From Actinomadura nitritigenes (GTDB lineage: Bacteria > Actinomycetota > Actinomycetes > Streptosporangiales > Streptosporangiaceae), in the NCBI RefSeq assembly GCF_017573545.1, contig NZ_JAGEOK010000023.1, positions 62,001-126,000 of the forward strand: DNA of 64,000 nt, given 5' to 3'. The notes below the pieces were generated by a model that saw nothing but the letters and a program-made list of their open reading frames with translations, made no database searches and was not told the origin of the DNA. Positions 52,581-61,784 of this stretch are shown here, one piece after another. Made by a program: the position numbers and the translations under genes. Positions within the stretch are counted from its first letter, which is position 1, and every line of letters starts with the position of its first letter.

Positions 52581-53225
52581 CTAGGCGATGGCGGCGCGGG
52601 TGCGGTCGAGGCCGATGTGGACGGCGAGGCCGGCCAGCACCGAGCCCATCAGGTAGCGCTGGACGCGCTGCCAGGCGGGCCGGCGGGTGAGGAACGCGGC
52701 GATGCTCCCGGCGCCGAGCACGATGAGGCCGTTCACGGTGATCGCGACGGTGATCTGGGTGAGCCCGAGGAGCAGGCTCTGCAGGGCGACGTGGCCGCGG
52801 GAGGGGTCGACGAACTGCGGCAGCAGCGACACGTACAGGATGGCGATCTTGGGGTTGAGCAGGTTGGTCACGAGGCCCATGGCGAACAGCCGCCGCGGGG
52901 GGTCGGCGGGCAGCTCCCTGGTGGCGAACACGGCGGTCCCGCCGGGCCGGACGGCCTGCCAGGCCAGCCAGAGCAGGTACCCGGCGCCCGCGAGCTTCAG
53001 CGCCGTGTAGACGGGCGGGACGAGCCGGAAGACGGTCGTGATCCCGGCCGTGGCGGCCACGACGTAGAGGACGAAGCCGACGGCGACGCCGCCGAGCGAG
53101 ACGAGCCCGGCGCGCCGGCCCTGCGTCACCGACCGCGACACCAGGTAGATCATGTTCGGCCCGGGGGTGAGGACGAGCCCGAGCGCGACGAGGGCGATGG
53201 CCGCCAGGGCCGCTGGGGAGATCAT
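52581..53225 (-). CDS. LysE/RhtB-family amino-acid exporter
   Basis: A 214-residue protein with about six membrane segments and the family phrase LVLTPGPNMIYLVSRSVTQG near residue 20, then LGGVAVGFVLYVVAATAG and NLLNPKIAILYVSLLPQF. It exports an amino acid or related metabolite. TAGCAT about 7 nt before ATG 53225 suggests a leaderless mRNA. The start codon lies inside an inverted copy of the MocR-type box, so the divergent MocR regulator probably controls it. Confidence 0.9.
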   Translation of the reverse strand: MISPAALAAIALVALGLVLTPGPNMIYLVSRSVTQGRRAGLVSLGGVAVGFVLYVVAATAGITTVFRLVPPVYTALKLAGAGYLLWLAWQAVRPGGTAVFATRELPADPPRRLFAMGLVTNLLNPKIAILYVSLLPQFVDPSRGHVALQSLLLGLTQITVAITVNGLIVLGAGSIAAFLTRRPAWQRVQRYLMGSVLAGLAVHIGLDRTRAAIA

Positions 53226-53285
53226 TGCACCGATGCTAGGCGCCGGATTTGTTCGGTGCAATAATGACATTGTACTCGGTGCAAT
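53224..53285. promoter_or_regulatory. Three TCGGTGCAAT boxes between lysE-like and mocR-like genes
   Basis: Direct copies at 53253-53262 and 53276-53285 (23 nt apart) and an inverted copy at 53224-53233. MocR/PdxR-type regulators are known to bind direct repeats plus an inverted one, which fits the divergent gene pair. Confidence 0.75.
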
Positions 53286-53297
53286 CCTGGGAGCCGT

Positions 53298-54638
53298 ATG
53301 GACGACTACCGGCGGGTGGCCGACGCGGTCGCCGCCGACATCGCCGCCGGGCGGCTGCGGCCGGGCGATCGGCTGCCGCCGCAGCGCACGTTCGCGCGCC
53401 GCCGCGGCATCGCCGCCTCGACGGCCGCTCGCGTCTACCGGGAGCTGGGCCGGCGCGGCCTGGTCGTCGGCGAGGTCGGGCGGGGCACGTTCGTGCTCGC
53501 GGCGGAGCGCCGGACGACCCCTGCCCTGGCCGAGCCGGCGGGCGCCCGCGTCGACCTGGAGCTGAACTACCCGGTCGTGCCGGAGCAGGCTCCCCTGCTG
53601 GCCGCCGGGCTGGACCGCCTGACCCGCCCGGACGTGCTGGACGCGGCGCTCGCCCCCACCGGTGTCGCGGGCGCCCCGGCGGCGCGCGAGGCCGCGGCGG
53701 CGCTGCTCGCGGCGGACGGCTGGGCCCCGGCGCCGGAGGACGTGCTGTTCGCCGGGAACGGCCGGCAGGCGATCGCCGCGGCGGTGGCCGCGCTCGTCCC
53801 GCCGGGCGGGCGGCTCGCCGTCGAGGCGCTCACCTATCCGCTGGTCAAGGGGATCGCGGCGCGGCTCGGCGTCACGCCGGTCGCGGTGCCGGTGGACGAG
53901 CACGGGATGGTCCCGGAAGCGCTCGCCGACGCCCACCGCGCCGCGCCGCTCGGCGGCGTCTACCTCCAGCCCACGCTGCACAACCCGTACGGGACGACGA
54001 TGCCGGAGGCCCGGCGCGCCGGGCTGGGCGCCCTCCTCGGGCAGCTCGGGCTGTGCGCGATCGAGGACCGGATCTGGGCGTTCCTGCGCGAGGACGGCCC
54101 GCCGCCGCTGGCGTCGTTCGCGCCGGATCACACGATCCCCGTCGACAGCCTCTCCAAGCGGCTGGCGCCGGGGCTGAGCGTCGGGTTCGCCGCCGTCCCG
54201 CGGCGGCTGGCGGGCCGGGTCGCCGCCGCGCTGCGCTCGGGCGCGTGGGGGCCCGCCGGGTTCGCGCTGGAGGCGGCGTCCGGGTGGGTCGCCGACGGGA
54301 CGGTCGAGGCGATCGTGAAGGCGAAGCGCGCGGACGCCGCGTCCCGGCAGCGGATCGCGGCGGACCGGCTCGCGGGCGCCGCGATCCGGTCCGATCCCGG
54401 CTCGTACTTCTGCTGGTGGGAGCTGCCCGCGCCGTGGCGGGCGGAGACGTTCGTGGCCGCGGCGGCCCGGCGCGGCATCGCCGTCACGCCCGCCGCCGCG
54501 TTCGTGGTGGGCGGCGCCGCCGCGCCGCGGGCGGTGCGGCTCGGCCTGGCGTCCCCGCCGGAGGACGTCCTCGCCAGAACCCTGGACGTGCTGGCGGAGA
54601 TCGCGGCCGGCCCGCCCGACGACGCCCCCGCGGGCTGA
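53298..54638 (+). CDS. MocR-type GntR/aminotransferase regulator
   Basis: A 446-residue fusion. Residues about 1-70 are a GntR winged helix (DIAAGRLRPGDRLPPQRTFARRRGIAAST in parts: GDRLPPQRTFA). The rest is a fold-type I aminotransferase domain, with YLQPTLHNPYGTTM, IEDRIWAFL and the PLP lysine in VDSLSKRLAPGLSVGF. Such proteins sense PLP or an amino acid bound to it. Divergence from the LysE exporter and the three shared boxes suggest it controls that exporter. Confidence 0.9.
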   Translation: MDDYRRVADAVAADIAAGRLRPGDRLPPQRTFARRRGIAASTAARVYRELGRRGLVVGEVGRGTFVLAAERRTTPALAEPAGARVDLELNYPVVPEQAPLLAAGLDRLTRPDVLDAALAPTGVAGAPAAREAAAALLAADGWAPAPEDVLFAGNGRQAIAAAVAALVPPGGRLAVEALTYPLVKGIAARLGVTPVAVPVDEHGMVPEALADAHRAAPLGGVYLQPTLHNPYGTTMPEARRAGLGALLGQLGLCAIEDRIWAFLREDGPPPLASFAPDHTIPVDSLSKRLAPGLSVGFAAVPRRLAGRVAAALRSGAWGPAGFALEAASGWVADGTVEAIVKAKRADAASRQRIAADRLAGAAIRSDPGSYFCWWELPAPWRAETFVAAAARRGIAVTPAAAFVVGGAAAPRAVRLGLASPPEDVLARTLDVLAEIAAGPPDDAPAG

Positions 54639-54742
54639 CCGCCTCCGGGACCGGGCGGGGATCCTCCTCTGGACTCCGCGCCCGGCCTCGTCCATGTTCT
54701 TCTGGGGGCGGGCGCGCCCTCCGGAGGGGATGGGGGCGTGAC

Positions 54743-56389
54743 GTGATCGAGGTGCGCGGGGTCGGGCAGCGGGTGGACGGCGGGCGCCGCACGCTGCGGG
54801 ACGTGTCGATGACGATCGGCGCCGGCGAGCTCGTGGCGATCATCGGGGGCAGCGGCGCCGGCAAGACGACGCTGCTGGACGCGATCGCCGGGGTGCGGCC
54901 GCCCGCCGAGGGCGAGGTGCGCCACGAGGCCGGCGGCGGATCGTTCGGGTACGTGCCGCAGGACGACATCGTCCACAAGGAGCTGCCGCTCCGCCGCACC
55001 CTCCGGTACGCGGCGGGCCTCCGGCTGCCCGCGGGCACGCCGCCGGAGGACGCCGAGAGGGCCGTGGACGACGTGCTGGACGCGCTGGCCCTCACCGACC
55101 GGGCCGGCCAGCGCGTCGGGCGGCTGAGCGGCGGCGAGCGCAAGCGCGCCAGCATCGCGGTCGAGCTGCTCACCCGGCCGCGGGTGTTCTTCCTCGACGA
55201 GCCGACGTCGGGCCTCGACCCGGCCGCGGCCGCCAACCTGATGCGGCTGCTGCGCGGCCTCGCCGACGCGGGGACGACCGTCGTCATGACGACGCACCAC
55301 CCGCCGGACGTCGCGGTGTGCGACCGGGTGGCGGTGCTGGCGCCGGACGGGCGGCTGGCGTTCCACGGCCCGCCGGAGGAGGCGCTGGAGGAGTTCGGGG
55401 CCACCGCGGTCGACGAGATCTACCTGCGGCTCGCGGGCGGCCCGGAGGCCGACTGGAGCTCCCGGTTCCGGCGTCCCGGCGGCGCGGGGACGGCGCCGGG
55501 TCCGGGCGTCGGCGCACCGCGCCAGTGGGCGCTGCTGACCCGGCGCAACCTCGATCTGCTGACGGGGAACCGCCTGACGCTCGCCGTGCTGGCGGGGTCG
55601 CCGGTGATGGTGCTGGCGATGTTCGCGGTGCTGTTCCGCCCCGGGGCGTTCGCGCCCGAGTCGCCGAGCCCGGGCGCGACCGTGATGATCCTCTTCTGGA
55701 TCGCGTTCGGCGGGTTCTTCTTCGGGCTGACCTACGGGCTGCTGCAGATCTGCACCGAGCTGCCGGTGCTGCGGCGGGAGCGGCTGACCGGGCTGCGGAT
55801 CGGGCCGTACGTGCTGGCGAAGGCGGCCGTGCTGCTGCCGCTACTGGCGGCGGTGGACGCGCTGATGCTCGGGGTGCTGCGCGGGCTCGACCGGCTGCCG
55901 GCGCTGGGCTGGCGGACGTACGGGGAGCTGTTCGCCACGCTGCTGCTGTGCTCGGTGGCGGCGCTGGCGCTCGGGCTGCTGGTCTCGGCGGCGGTGACGG
56001 ATCCGGCGCAGGCGACGATGGCCCTGCCGATGCTGTGCTTCCCCCAGGTGCTGTTCGTCGGCGCGATCCTGCCCGTCCCGGTGATGGCGGCGCCGGGACG
56101 CTGGCTGAGCTACGCGATGTCGAACCGGTGGGCGTTCGAGGGGCTCGGCCACAGCCTGGGCGTCGACCGGCTGTGGGCGTCGGGCCGGTCGCCGCTGGGG
56201 CCGCCCCTGCTGGCCTCCTACGGCGGCACGTTCTCCCGGGCCGTGGCCGCCGACTGGGCGATCCTCGCCGGGTTCGCCGCGCTCTTCCTGGCCGGGACGG
56301 CCGCCGTCCTCGCCCGCCGTACGCGGTCGTCCGCCGGCGGCCCGTCCCGTCGTGCCGGAGAACCGCCAAACACAGCCATCAAGTCCTGA
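54743..56389 (+). CDS. ABC half-transporter, ATPase fused to ABC-2 membrane domain (ABCG-like)
   Basis: A 548-residue protein with the ATPase first: Walker A GGSGAGKTT, SFGYVPQDDIVHKELPLRRT, signature RLSGGERKRASIAVE, Walker B VFFLDEPTSGLDP and H-loop TTHHPPD. From about residue 265 there are some six membrane segments of the ABC-2 type (FGGFFFGLTYGLLQICTELP, RWLSYAMSNRWAFEGLG). This order and the PTSGLDP/QDD phrases resemble eukaryotic ABCG half-transporters. It probably dimerises; cargo unknown. GTG 54743 follows GGAGGGG. Confidence 0.87.
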   Translation: MIEVRGVGQRVDGGRRTLRDVSMTIGAGELVAIIGGSGAGKTTLLDAIAGVRPPAEGEVRHEAGGGSFGYVPQDDIVHKELPLRRTLRYAAGLRLPAGTPPEDAERAVDDVLDALALTDRAGQRVGRLSGGERKRASIAVELLTRPRVFFLDEPTSGLDPAAAANLMRLLRGLADAGTTVVMTTHHPPDVAVCDRVAVLAPDGRLAFHGPPEEALEEFGATAVDEIYLRLAGGPEADWSSRFRRPGGAGTAPGPGVGAPRQWALLTRRNLDLLTGNRLTLAVLAGSPVMVLAMFAVLFRPGAFAPESPSPGATVMILFWIAFGGFFFGLTYGLLQICTELPVLRRERLTGLRIGPYVLAKAAVLLPLLAAVDALMLGVLRGLDRLPALGWRTYGELFATLLLCSVAALALGLLVSAAVTDPAQATMALPMLCFPQVLFVGAILPVPVMAAPGRWLSYAMSNRWAFEGLGHSLGVDRLWASGRSPLGPPLLASYGGTFSRAVAADWAILAGFAALFLAGTAAVLARRTRSSAGGPSRRAGEPPNTAIKS

Positions 56390-56460
56390 AAAGGTCAGAA
56401 CTCCCCCTTGCACGCCGTTCTCCGATTTTGGACCGTTCTTAGAGGAGGATGCGGCTTTGT

Positions 56461-57915
56461 ATGCGGGGGTGCATGATGTCCGCTTCAACCGATTCCTGGG
56501 CGGCGGGGGCGACGCCCGGCACCGACGCCGAGTACGCCTCGACGAGCCGGCTGGACGACCTGAGGGCCGCCGAGTACGGCCACCTCGACGCCGAAGGCCG
56601 GACCTACCTTGACTACACGGGGGCGGGCGTGGCCGCCGACGCGCAGATCCGGGCGCACGCCCGGCGCCTCACCGGGCACTGCTACGGCAACCCGCACTCG
56701 GAGAACCCGACGTCCAGCGCGTCGACCGAGCTGGTCGAACGGACCCGCGCGGCGATCCTCGGCTTCTTCGACGCCTCTCCCGACGAGTACGAGGTGATCT
56801 TCACGCCGAACGCGACCGGCGCGTGCCGGCTGGTCGGCGAGGCCTACCCGTTCGGGCGCGGGTCACGGCTGGTCCTCACCGGCGACAACCACAACTCGGC
56901 CAACGGCATCCGCGAGTTCGCCCGCGCGCGCGGCGCGCAGGTGGTCAACGTGCCCGTCCGCGGAGCCGAACTGCGCGTCCCCGACGACGACGTGCGCAAC
57001 GCCCTCGCCCGCCGCCGCGGGCTGCTCGTCTACCCGGCGCAGAGCAACTTCACGGGCGTCCAGCACCCTCTGGCGTGGGTCGACCTCGCGCACGCACACG
57101 GGTACGACGTCCTGCTGGACGCGGCCGCGTTCGTCCCCGCGAACCGCCTGGACCTCAGCCGGACGCGGCCCGACTTCGTCCCGGTGAGCTGGTACAAGGT
57201 GTTCGGCTACCCGACCGGCGTCGGCGCCCTGGTCGCCCGCCGCGCGGCGCTCGCCCGGCTGCGCCGCCCCTGGTTCGCGGGCGGCACGATCCAGGCGGTC
57301 AGCGCGCTCGGCGGCTGGCACGTCCCGGCCCCCGACGAGACCGCGTTCGAGGACGGCACCCTGAACTTCCTGTCGATCCCCGACGTGGAGTTCGGCATCC
57401 GGTGGATCGGGGACATCGGCATCGACCTGGTCCACCTCCGGGTCGCCCGCCTCACCTCGTGGCTGCTGCACCGCCTGACCGGGCTCCGGCACGGCGCGGG
57501 CACCGCCATGGTCCGGGTGTACGGCCCCACCGGCACGGACCGGCGCGGCGGCACCGTCGCCTTCAACGTCCTGGACCCGCGGGGCCGGATCGTGGACGAG
57601 CGGATCGTCGCCCGCGACACCGCCGCCGCCGGGATCTCCGTCCGCACCGGCTGCTTCTGCAACCCGGGCGCCGGGGAGGGCGCCTTCCACATCTCCGAGC
57701 GGGCCCTGCGCGACCGGCGGACGCTGCGCGGCGGCATGCGCACGCTCGACGAGTACCTCGACCTGCTCCAGCTGCCGAGCGGCGGCGCCGTCCGCGCCTC
57801 GCTCGGCCTTGTCTCCAACGTCGACGACGTCGAGCGGCTCGTCTCGTTCCTGGAGGAGACCTACGGGGACCGGGAGCCCGACGCGAGGGGCCTCAAGCCC
57901 CGCGAGCGCTGCTGA
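56461..57915 (+). CDS. Class V aminotransferase, molybdenum-cofactor-sulfurase-like
   Basis: A PLP enzyme of about 484 residues. YLDYTGAGVAADAQI, YGNPHSENPTSS and the PLP-lysine phrase VSWYKVFGYPTGVGALV are as in the N-terminal domain of Moco sulfurase, and RTGCFCNPGAGE holds a candidate persulfide Cys. The C-terminal MOSC domain of full-length sulfurases is absent. It might sulfurate a molybdoenzyme or act as a cysteine desulfurase. Start unclear: ATG 56461 is used, with 56449 and 56473 as alternatives around GAGGAGG at 56442. Confidence 0.8.
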   Translation: MRGCMMSASTDSWAAGATPGTDAEYASTSRLDDLRAAEYGHLDAEGRTYLDYTGAGVAADAQIRAHARRLTGHCYGNPHSENPTSSASTELVERTRAAILGFFDASPDEYEVIFTPNATGACRLVGEAYPFGRGSRLVLTGDNHNSANGIREFARARGAQVVNVPVRGAELRVPDDDVRNALARRRGLLVYPAQSNFTGVQHPLAWVDLAHAHGYDVLLDAAAFVPANRLDLSRTRPDFVPVSWYKVFGYPTGVGALVARRAALARLRRPWFAGGTIQAVSALGGWHVPAPDETAFEDGTLNFLSIPDVEFGIRWIGDIGIDLVHLRVARLTSWLLHRLTGLRHGAGTAMVRVYGPTGTDRRGGTVAFNVLDPRGRIVDERIVARDTAAAGISVRTGCFCNPGAGEGAFHISERALRDRRTLRGGMRTLDEYLDLLQLPSGGAVRASLGLVSNVDDVERLVSFLEETYGDREPDARGLKPRERC

Positions 57916-57947
57916 GGCTCCCGCCCCCTCGCGCCGAGGCCACCGGG

Positions 57948-60446
57948 TCAGGAGCCCGCGCGCTCCACCACGACGGCCCACTCCTCCAGCAGTTCCTGCG
58001 CGGCGTCGGCGTCCGGGCCCTCGGCCCACAGGTGCGTGACGGCCTCCGCCGGGTCGGGGAGGACGAGCACCCAGCCGCCGTCGTCCTCCACCACGCGGAC
58101 CCCGTCGGTGGTGTCGAGGGTGCGGCTCCCCGCCGCCTCCACGACGTGCCGCATGACGCTGCCCTTCGCCGCCCACGGCGTCGGGACGGACCGGCGCAGC
58201 AGGTGCGCGACGGGGATGCGCCGGTCGATCTGCGACAGCGTCAGCCGCGTCCGCGCGACGAGCCCGACCAGGCGGACGAACGCCGCGATCCCGTCCACGG
58301 TGCCGCTGAACTCCGGCATCAGGAACCCGCCCCGGCCGTCCCCCGCGAAGATCACGTCGGGGCGCGCGGCGGCCTTGGTCAGCACGTCCTGCGAGGTCGA
58401 GGTCCACTCCACCTGGACGCCGTGGAACCGGCAGACCTGCTCGGCCACCCGGGTCGTGGTCACCGGCAGCGCGACCCGCCCGCCGCGCCGCTCGGCCGCG
58501 ACGAGGTCCAGCATCACCAGCAGGGCCCGGTCGTCGGCCACCAGCTCGCCGTTCTCGTCCACCAGCGAGATCCGCTCGCCGACCGGGTCGAACCGGACGC
58601 CGAACGCGGCCCGCGACGACGACACCAGCGCGCCGAGCCGCTCCAGGTCGCGCATCCGCTCGGGCAGCGTCTCGGTCGGGTTCGCCTCGTCCAGCGCGTT
58701 GTTGCGGGTCAGGACCTCCACCCCGACCCGGCCGAGCAGGCTCGGCAGCACCAGCGACGCGACGCCGCCCGCGCAGTCCAGCACGATCTTCAGCCCGGCC
58801 TCGCGGACGCCGCTGATGTCGATGCGGTCCAGCAGGTCGCGGGTGTAGGTCTCCACCACCCGCGGCGGGTAGGTCAGCTCGGCGATCTCGCCGGGGAACG
58901 CGCGCCGGTACTCCTGCCGCCCGAACACCCGCTCCAGCTTGCGTTGCGCGGCCTGCGACAGGTCCGCGCCGTCCGGGTCGAGGAAGATGATGTCGACGCC
59001 CTGCGTCTCGCCGTACGTGGTGCGGATGTAGATGCCGCCGGCGCAGTCCTCGCGGCCGGTCTCGAACCGGGCGACGGTCAGCGGCGTCGCCTCCAGGTCC
59101 TGCACGTTGATCGCGCTGGCGGTCAGCGCGCTGATCACCGCGCGCTTGAGCGTCCGGGCGGCGCGCGAGACGTCCCGCCCGGTGACGACCGTGGTGCCCT
59201 TCTTCAGCGTGGTCGCGTACGCGCTGGCCAGCCGCACCGCCAGTTCCGGCGTGATCTCCACGTTGACCAGGCCGGACACCCCGCGCGGCCCGAACAGGTT
59301 GCGCTGCCCGCGCGACTCCCAGATCACGCTGGTGTTGACGACCGCGCCCGCCTCGATCGTCTTGAACGGGTACACCTTCACGCCGCTGGAGACGTACGCC
59401 TCCGCCTCGATGACGCACTCGTCCCCGATGATCGCGCCCTCCTCGACCCGGGCGCCCGCCATGATGTCGGTGTTCTTGCCGATGACGCAGCCGCGCAGGT
59501 TCGTCGACGGCGCGACGAACACGTTGTCGTGGACGATCGCGCGGTGCAGGAACGCGCCCTCCTTCACCACGACGTTGCTGCCGAGCACGGTGTACTCGCG
59601 CAGCTCGACGCCGGCCTCGACCTTCGCGTAGTCGCCGATGTACAGCGGGCCCTTCAGCACGGCCTCCGCGTCCACCTCGGCGCCCTCGGCGACCCAGACG
59701 CCCGGCGACATCTCGAACCCGTCCAGCTCGATGCCGACCTGCCCGGACAGCATGTCGGCCTGCGCCTTCAGGTAGCTCTCGTGGGTGCCGACGTCCTCCC
59801 AGTAGCAGTCCGCCACGTACCCGTACAGCGGCGCGCCCTCCGCCAGCAGCTTGGGGAACACGTCGCCGGACCAGTCGACGACCTCGCCCGCCGCGACATG
59901 GTCGAGCACCTCCGGCTCCATCACGTAGATGCCGGTGTTGACGGTGTCGGAGAACACCTGCCCCCACGTCGGCTTCTCGAGGAACCGCTGGATGCGGCCC
60001 TCGTCGTCCACGATGATGATCCCGAACTCCAGCGGGTTCGGGACGCGCTTGAGGCCGATGGTGACGAGGGCGCCGTTGCGCTCGTGGAAGCGCACCATGT
60101 CGGTGAGGTCGATGTCGGTCAGCGCGTCCCCGGAGATCACCAGGAACCGGTCGTCGCGCAGCGCCGCCTCGGCGTTCTTCACGCTGCCCGCGGTGCCGAG
60201 CGGCACCTCCTCGGTCGCGTAGCTCAGCGACATGCCGAGCTCCTCGCCGTCGCCGAAGTAGTTGCGGATCAGCGCCGCCAGGAACTGCACCGTGACGACG
60301 GTCTCGCTGAACCCGTGCCTCTTCAGCAGCCGCAGCACATGCTCCATGATCGGCCGGTTGACGAGCGGCAGCAGCGGCTTGGGCTGGTTGGCGGTCATCG
60401 GACGCAGCCGCGTCCCCTCGCCACCCGCCATCACGACGGCCTTCAT
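57948..60446 (-). CDS. Sugar nucleotidyltransferase fused to a phosphohexomutase-like domain
   Basis: An 832-residue protein. Residues 1-235 are a nucleotidyltransferase (MKAVVMAGGEGTRLRPMT, VISGDALTDIDL, FLEKPTWG). Residues about 245-370 are left-handed beta-helix repeats (IGDYAKVEAGVELREYTVLG). The rest is phosphomannomutase-like (VVTGRDVSRAARTLKRAV, FDPVGERISLVDENGE). It is normally called mannose-1-phosphate guanylyltransferase. The mutase catalytic TASHNP loop is replaced by IYIRTTYGET, so that domain may be inactive. ATG 60446 overlaps the pgsA stop as ATGA. Confidence 0.87.
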   Translation of the reverse strand: MKAVVMAGGEGTRLRPMTANQPKPLLPLVNRPIMEHVLRLLKRHGFSETVVTVQFLAALIRNYFGDGEELGMSLSYATEEVPLGTAGSVKNAEAALRDDRFLVISGDALTDIDLTDMVRFHERNGALVTIGLKRVPNPLEFGIIIVDDEGRIQRFLEKPTWGQVFSDTVNTGIYVMEPEVLDHVAAGEVVDWSGDVFPKLLAEGAPLYGYVADCYWEDVGTHESYLKAQADMLSGQVGIELDGFEMSPGVWVAEGAEVDAEAVLKGPLYIGDYAKVEAGVELREYTVLGSNVVVKEGAFLHRAIVHDNVFVAPSTNLRGCVIGKNTDIMAGARVEEGAIIGDECVIEAEAYVSSGVKVYPFKTIEAGAVVNTSVIWESRGQRNLFGPRGVSGLVNVEITPELAVRLASAYATTLKKGTTVVTGRDVSRAARTLKRAVISALTASAINVQDLEATPLTVARFETGREDCAGGIYIRTTYGETQGVDIIFLDPDGADLSQAAQRKLERVFGRQEYRRAFPGEIAELTYPPRVVETYTRDLLDRIDISGVREAGLKIVLDCAGGVASLVLPSLLGRVGVEVLTRNNALDEANPTETLPERMRDLERLGALVSSSRAAFGVRFDPVGERISLVDENGELVADDRALLVMLDLVAAERRGGRVALPVTTTRVAEQVCRFHGVQVEWTSTSQDVLTKAAARPDVIFAGDGRGGFLMPEFSGTVDGIAAFVRLVGLVARTRLTLSQIDRRIPVAHLLRRSVPTPWAAKGSVMRHVVEAAGSRTLDTTDGVRVVEDDGGWVLVLPDPAEAVTHLWAEGPDADAAQELLEEWAVVVERAGS

Positions 60447-61114
60447 CGGGGGGTCTCAGCTCCCTTCTGCTCGCCGGCCGGGGGCCGCGCGCCCGGTCCG
60501 GGCGCGCCGTCGGGTGGCGCGCCGCGGCCGGCCAGCACCAGTTGCCGCGTCTGCGCCCAGTACAGGACGGCAGCCCACCAGTACAGCGCCGTCCCCCAGA
60601 TGGCGAAGGACCACCCGATGATCTTCGCCGCGGTGCCCGCCGCCCCGTCATGGTCGCCCAGCAGCAGCAGCGGGAAGGCGTACAGCAGGCACAACGTGCC
60701 CGTCTTGCCGATGAAGTGCACGGGAAGCGTCCCGCCGTACCCGAGCCGCCGCACGATCGGCGCGATCGGGGTGATCGCCAGCTCGCGCGCGACCAGCGCG
60801 ACCAGCAGCCACAGCGGGATGATGTCGCGGATCGTCAGGCCGACGAGCGTCGCGAAGATGTACAGCCGGTCGGCGGCCGGATCCAGGAGCATGCCGAGCT
60901 TGCTGGTCTGGTTCAGCGCCCGCGCGAGCTTGCCGTCCAGCCAGTCCGACAGGCCGGCGAACACCAGCAGCCCGAGCGCCCACCAGTCCTGCTCGACCAG
61001 CACCAGCCACAGGAAGAACGGGACTCCGACGAGCCGCGCCATGCTGAGCATGTTCGGCACCGTGAAGATCCGGTCCCGCGCCGCCTCCGGCGCCCTGCCG
61101 GCCTCAGTGCTCAC
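60443..61114 (-). CDS. pgsA: CDP-alcohol phosphatidyltransferase (PgsA-like)
   Basis: A 223-residue membrane enzyme with about five segments and the full family signature DGKLARALNQTSKLGMLLDP ending AAD (DGx2ARx8Gx3Dx3D). It joins CDP-diacylglycerol with an alcohol phosphate, probably glycerol-3-phosphate or inositol phosphate. In mycobacteria pgsA2 stands next to the DUF881 cluster; here about 8 kb of other genes intervene. It is the upstream partner of the nucleotidyltransferase fusion in one operon. Confidence 0.88.
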   Translation of the reverse strand: MSTEAGRAPEAARDRIFTVPNMLSMARLVGVPFFLWLVLVEQDWWALGLLVFAGLSDWLDGKLARALNQTSKLGMLLDPAADRLYIFATLVGLTIRDIIPLWLLVALVARELAITPIAPIVRRLGYGGTLPVHFIGKTGTLCLLYAFPLLLLGDHDGAAGTAAKIIGWSFAIWGTALYWWAAVLYWAQTRQLVLAGRGAPPDGAPGPGARPPAGEQKGAETPR

Positions 61115-61250
61115 CGCTCGCGCTCCCCTCCCTGACAGCGCCCTCCGGGCGATGACCCCGGGGCGGGGGCCCGCCCCCCGGCGGTCGCGCCGTCCCCCTT
61201 GATCCTGACCCTACCGGTAAGGGTTTGAAAGCCCCCGATAGCGTCCGGCC

Positions 61251-61784
61251 ATGCGATGGACGGTGCACGGCGAGAGATCGATCTACGACAGCCCCTGGAT
61301 GGACGTGCGTCTGGCCGACGTGGAACTGCCGGACGGGCGGCGCTTCGACCACCATCTCGTACGGGTGCGGCCCGCCGCGGGCGTGGCGGCGGTCGACGGC
61401 GCGGGCCGCGTGCTGCTGATCTGGCGGCACCGGTTCATCACCGGCGCCTGGGGCTGGGAGGTCCCGGGCGGGCGGGTCGAGGACGGCGAGGACCCGGCGG
61501 AGGCGGCGGCGCGCGAGCTGGTCGAGGAGACCGGGTACCGCGCCGGGCCGCTGGAGCACGTCGTGGCGGTGCGCCCGTCGCCGGGGCTCCACGATGGGAT
61601 ACATCACATCTTCCGTGCGGACGGCGCCGAGCGGATCGGCGAGCCGACCGACGTGGAGGCGGAGCGGATCGAGTGGGTGCCGCTGTCGTCGGTACCGGAG
61701 CTGGCCGCCCGCGGCGAGATCGGGTCCGGTTCGACCCTGGCGGGCCTGCTCCTGCTCCACGCCCGGACGATCAGCGGGGGGTGA
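61251..61784 (+). CDS. NUDIX hydrolase, ADP-ribose pyrophosphatase-like
   Basis: A 177-residue NUDIX enzyme with box GGRVEDGEDP and ARELVEETGY. Preceding text VHGERSIYDSPWMDVRLADVELPDG and LIWRHRFITGAWGWEVPGG (parts) resembles ADP-ribose pyrophosphatases. TAGCGT lies 6 nt before ATG 61251, a leaderless arrangement. Further upstream, between this gene and pgsA, a near-palindrome ACCCT-ACCGGT-AAGGGT occupies 61208-61224. The 3' end overlaps the convergent histidine kinase gene by 14 nt. Confidence 0.87.
   Translation: MRWTVHGERSIYDSPWMDVRLADVELPDGRRFDHHLVRVRPAAGVAAVDGAGRVLLIWRHRFITGAWGWEVPGGRVEDGEDPAEAAARELVEETGYRAGPLEHVVAVRPSPGLHDGIHHIFRADGAERIGEPTDVEAERIEWVPLSSVPELAARGEIGSGSTLAGLLLLHARTISGG

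Noticed and set aside
56823..61202. 1459-codon plus-strand open frame
   Set aside because: It runs antisense to the nucleotidyltransferase fusion and pgsA and out of frame with the aminotransferase; its product is Arg/His/Pro-rich with no domain.
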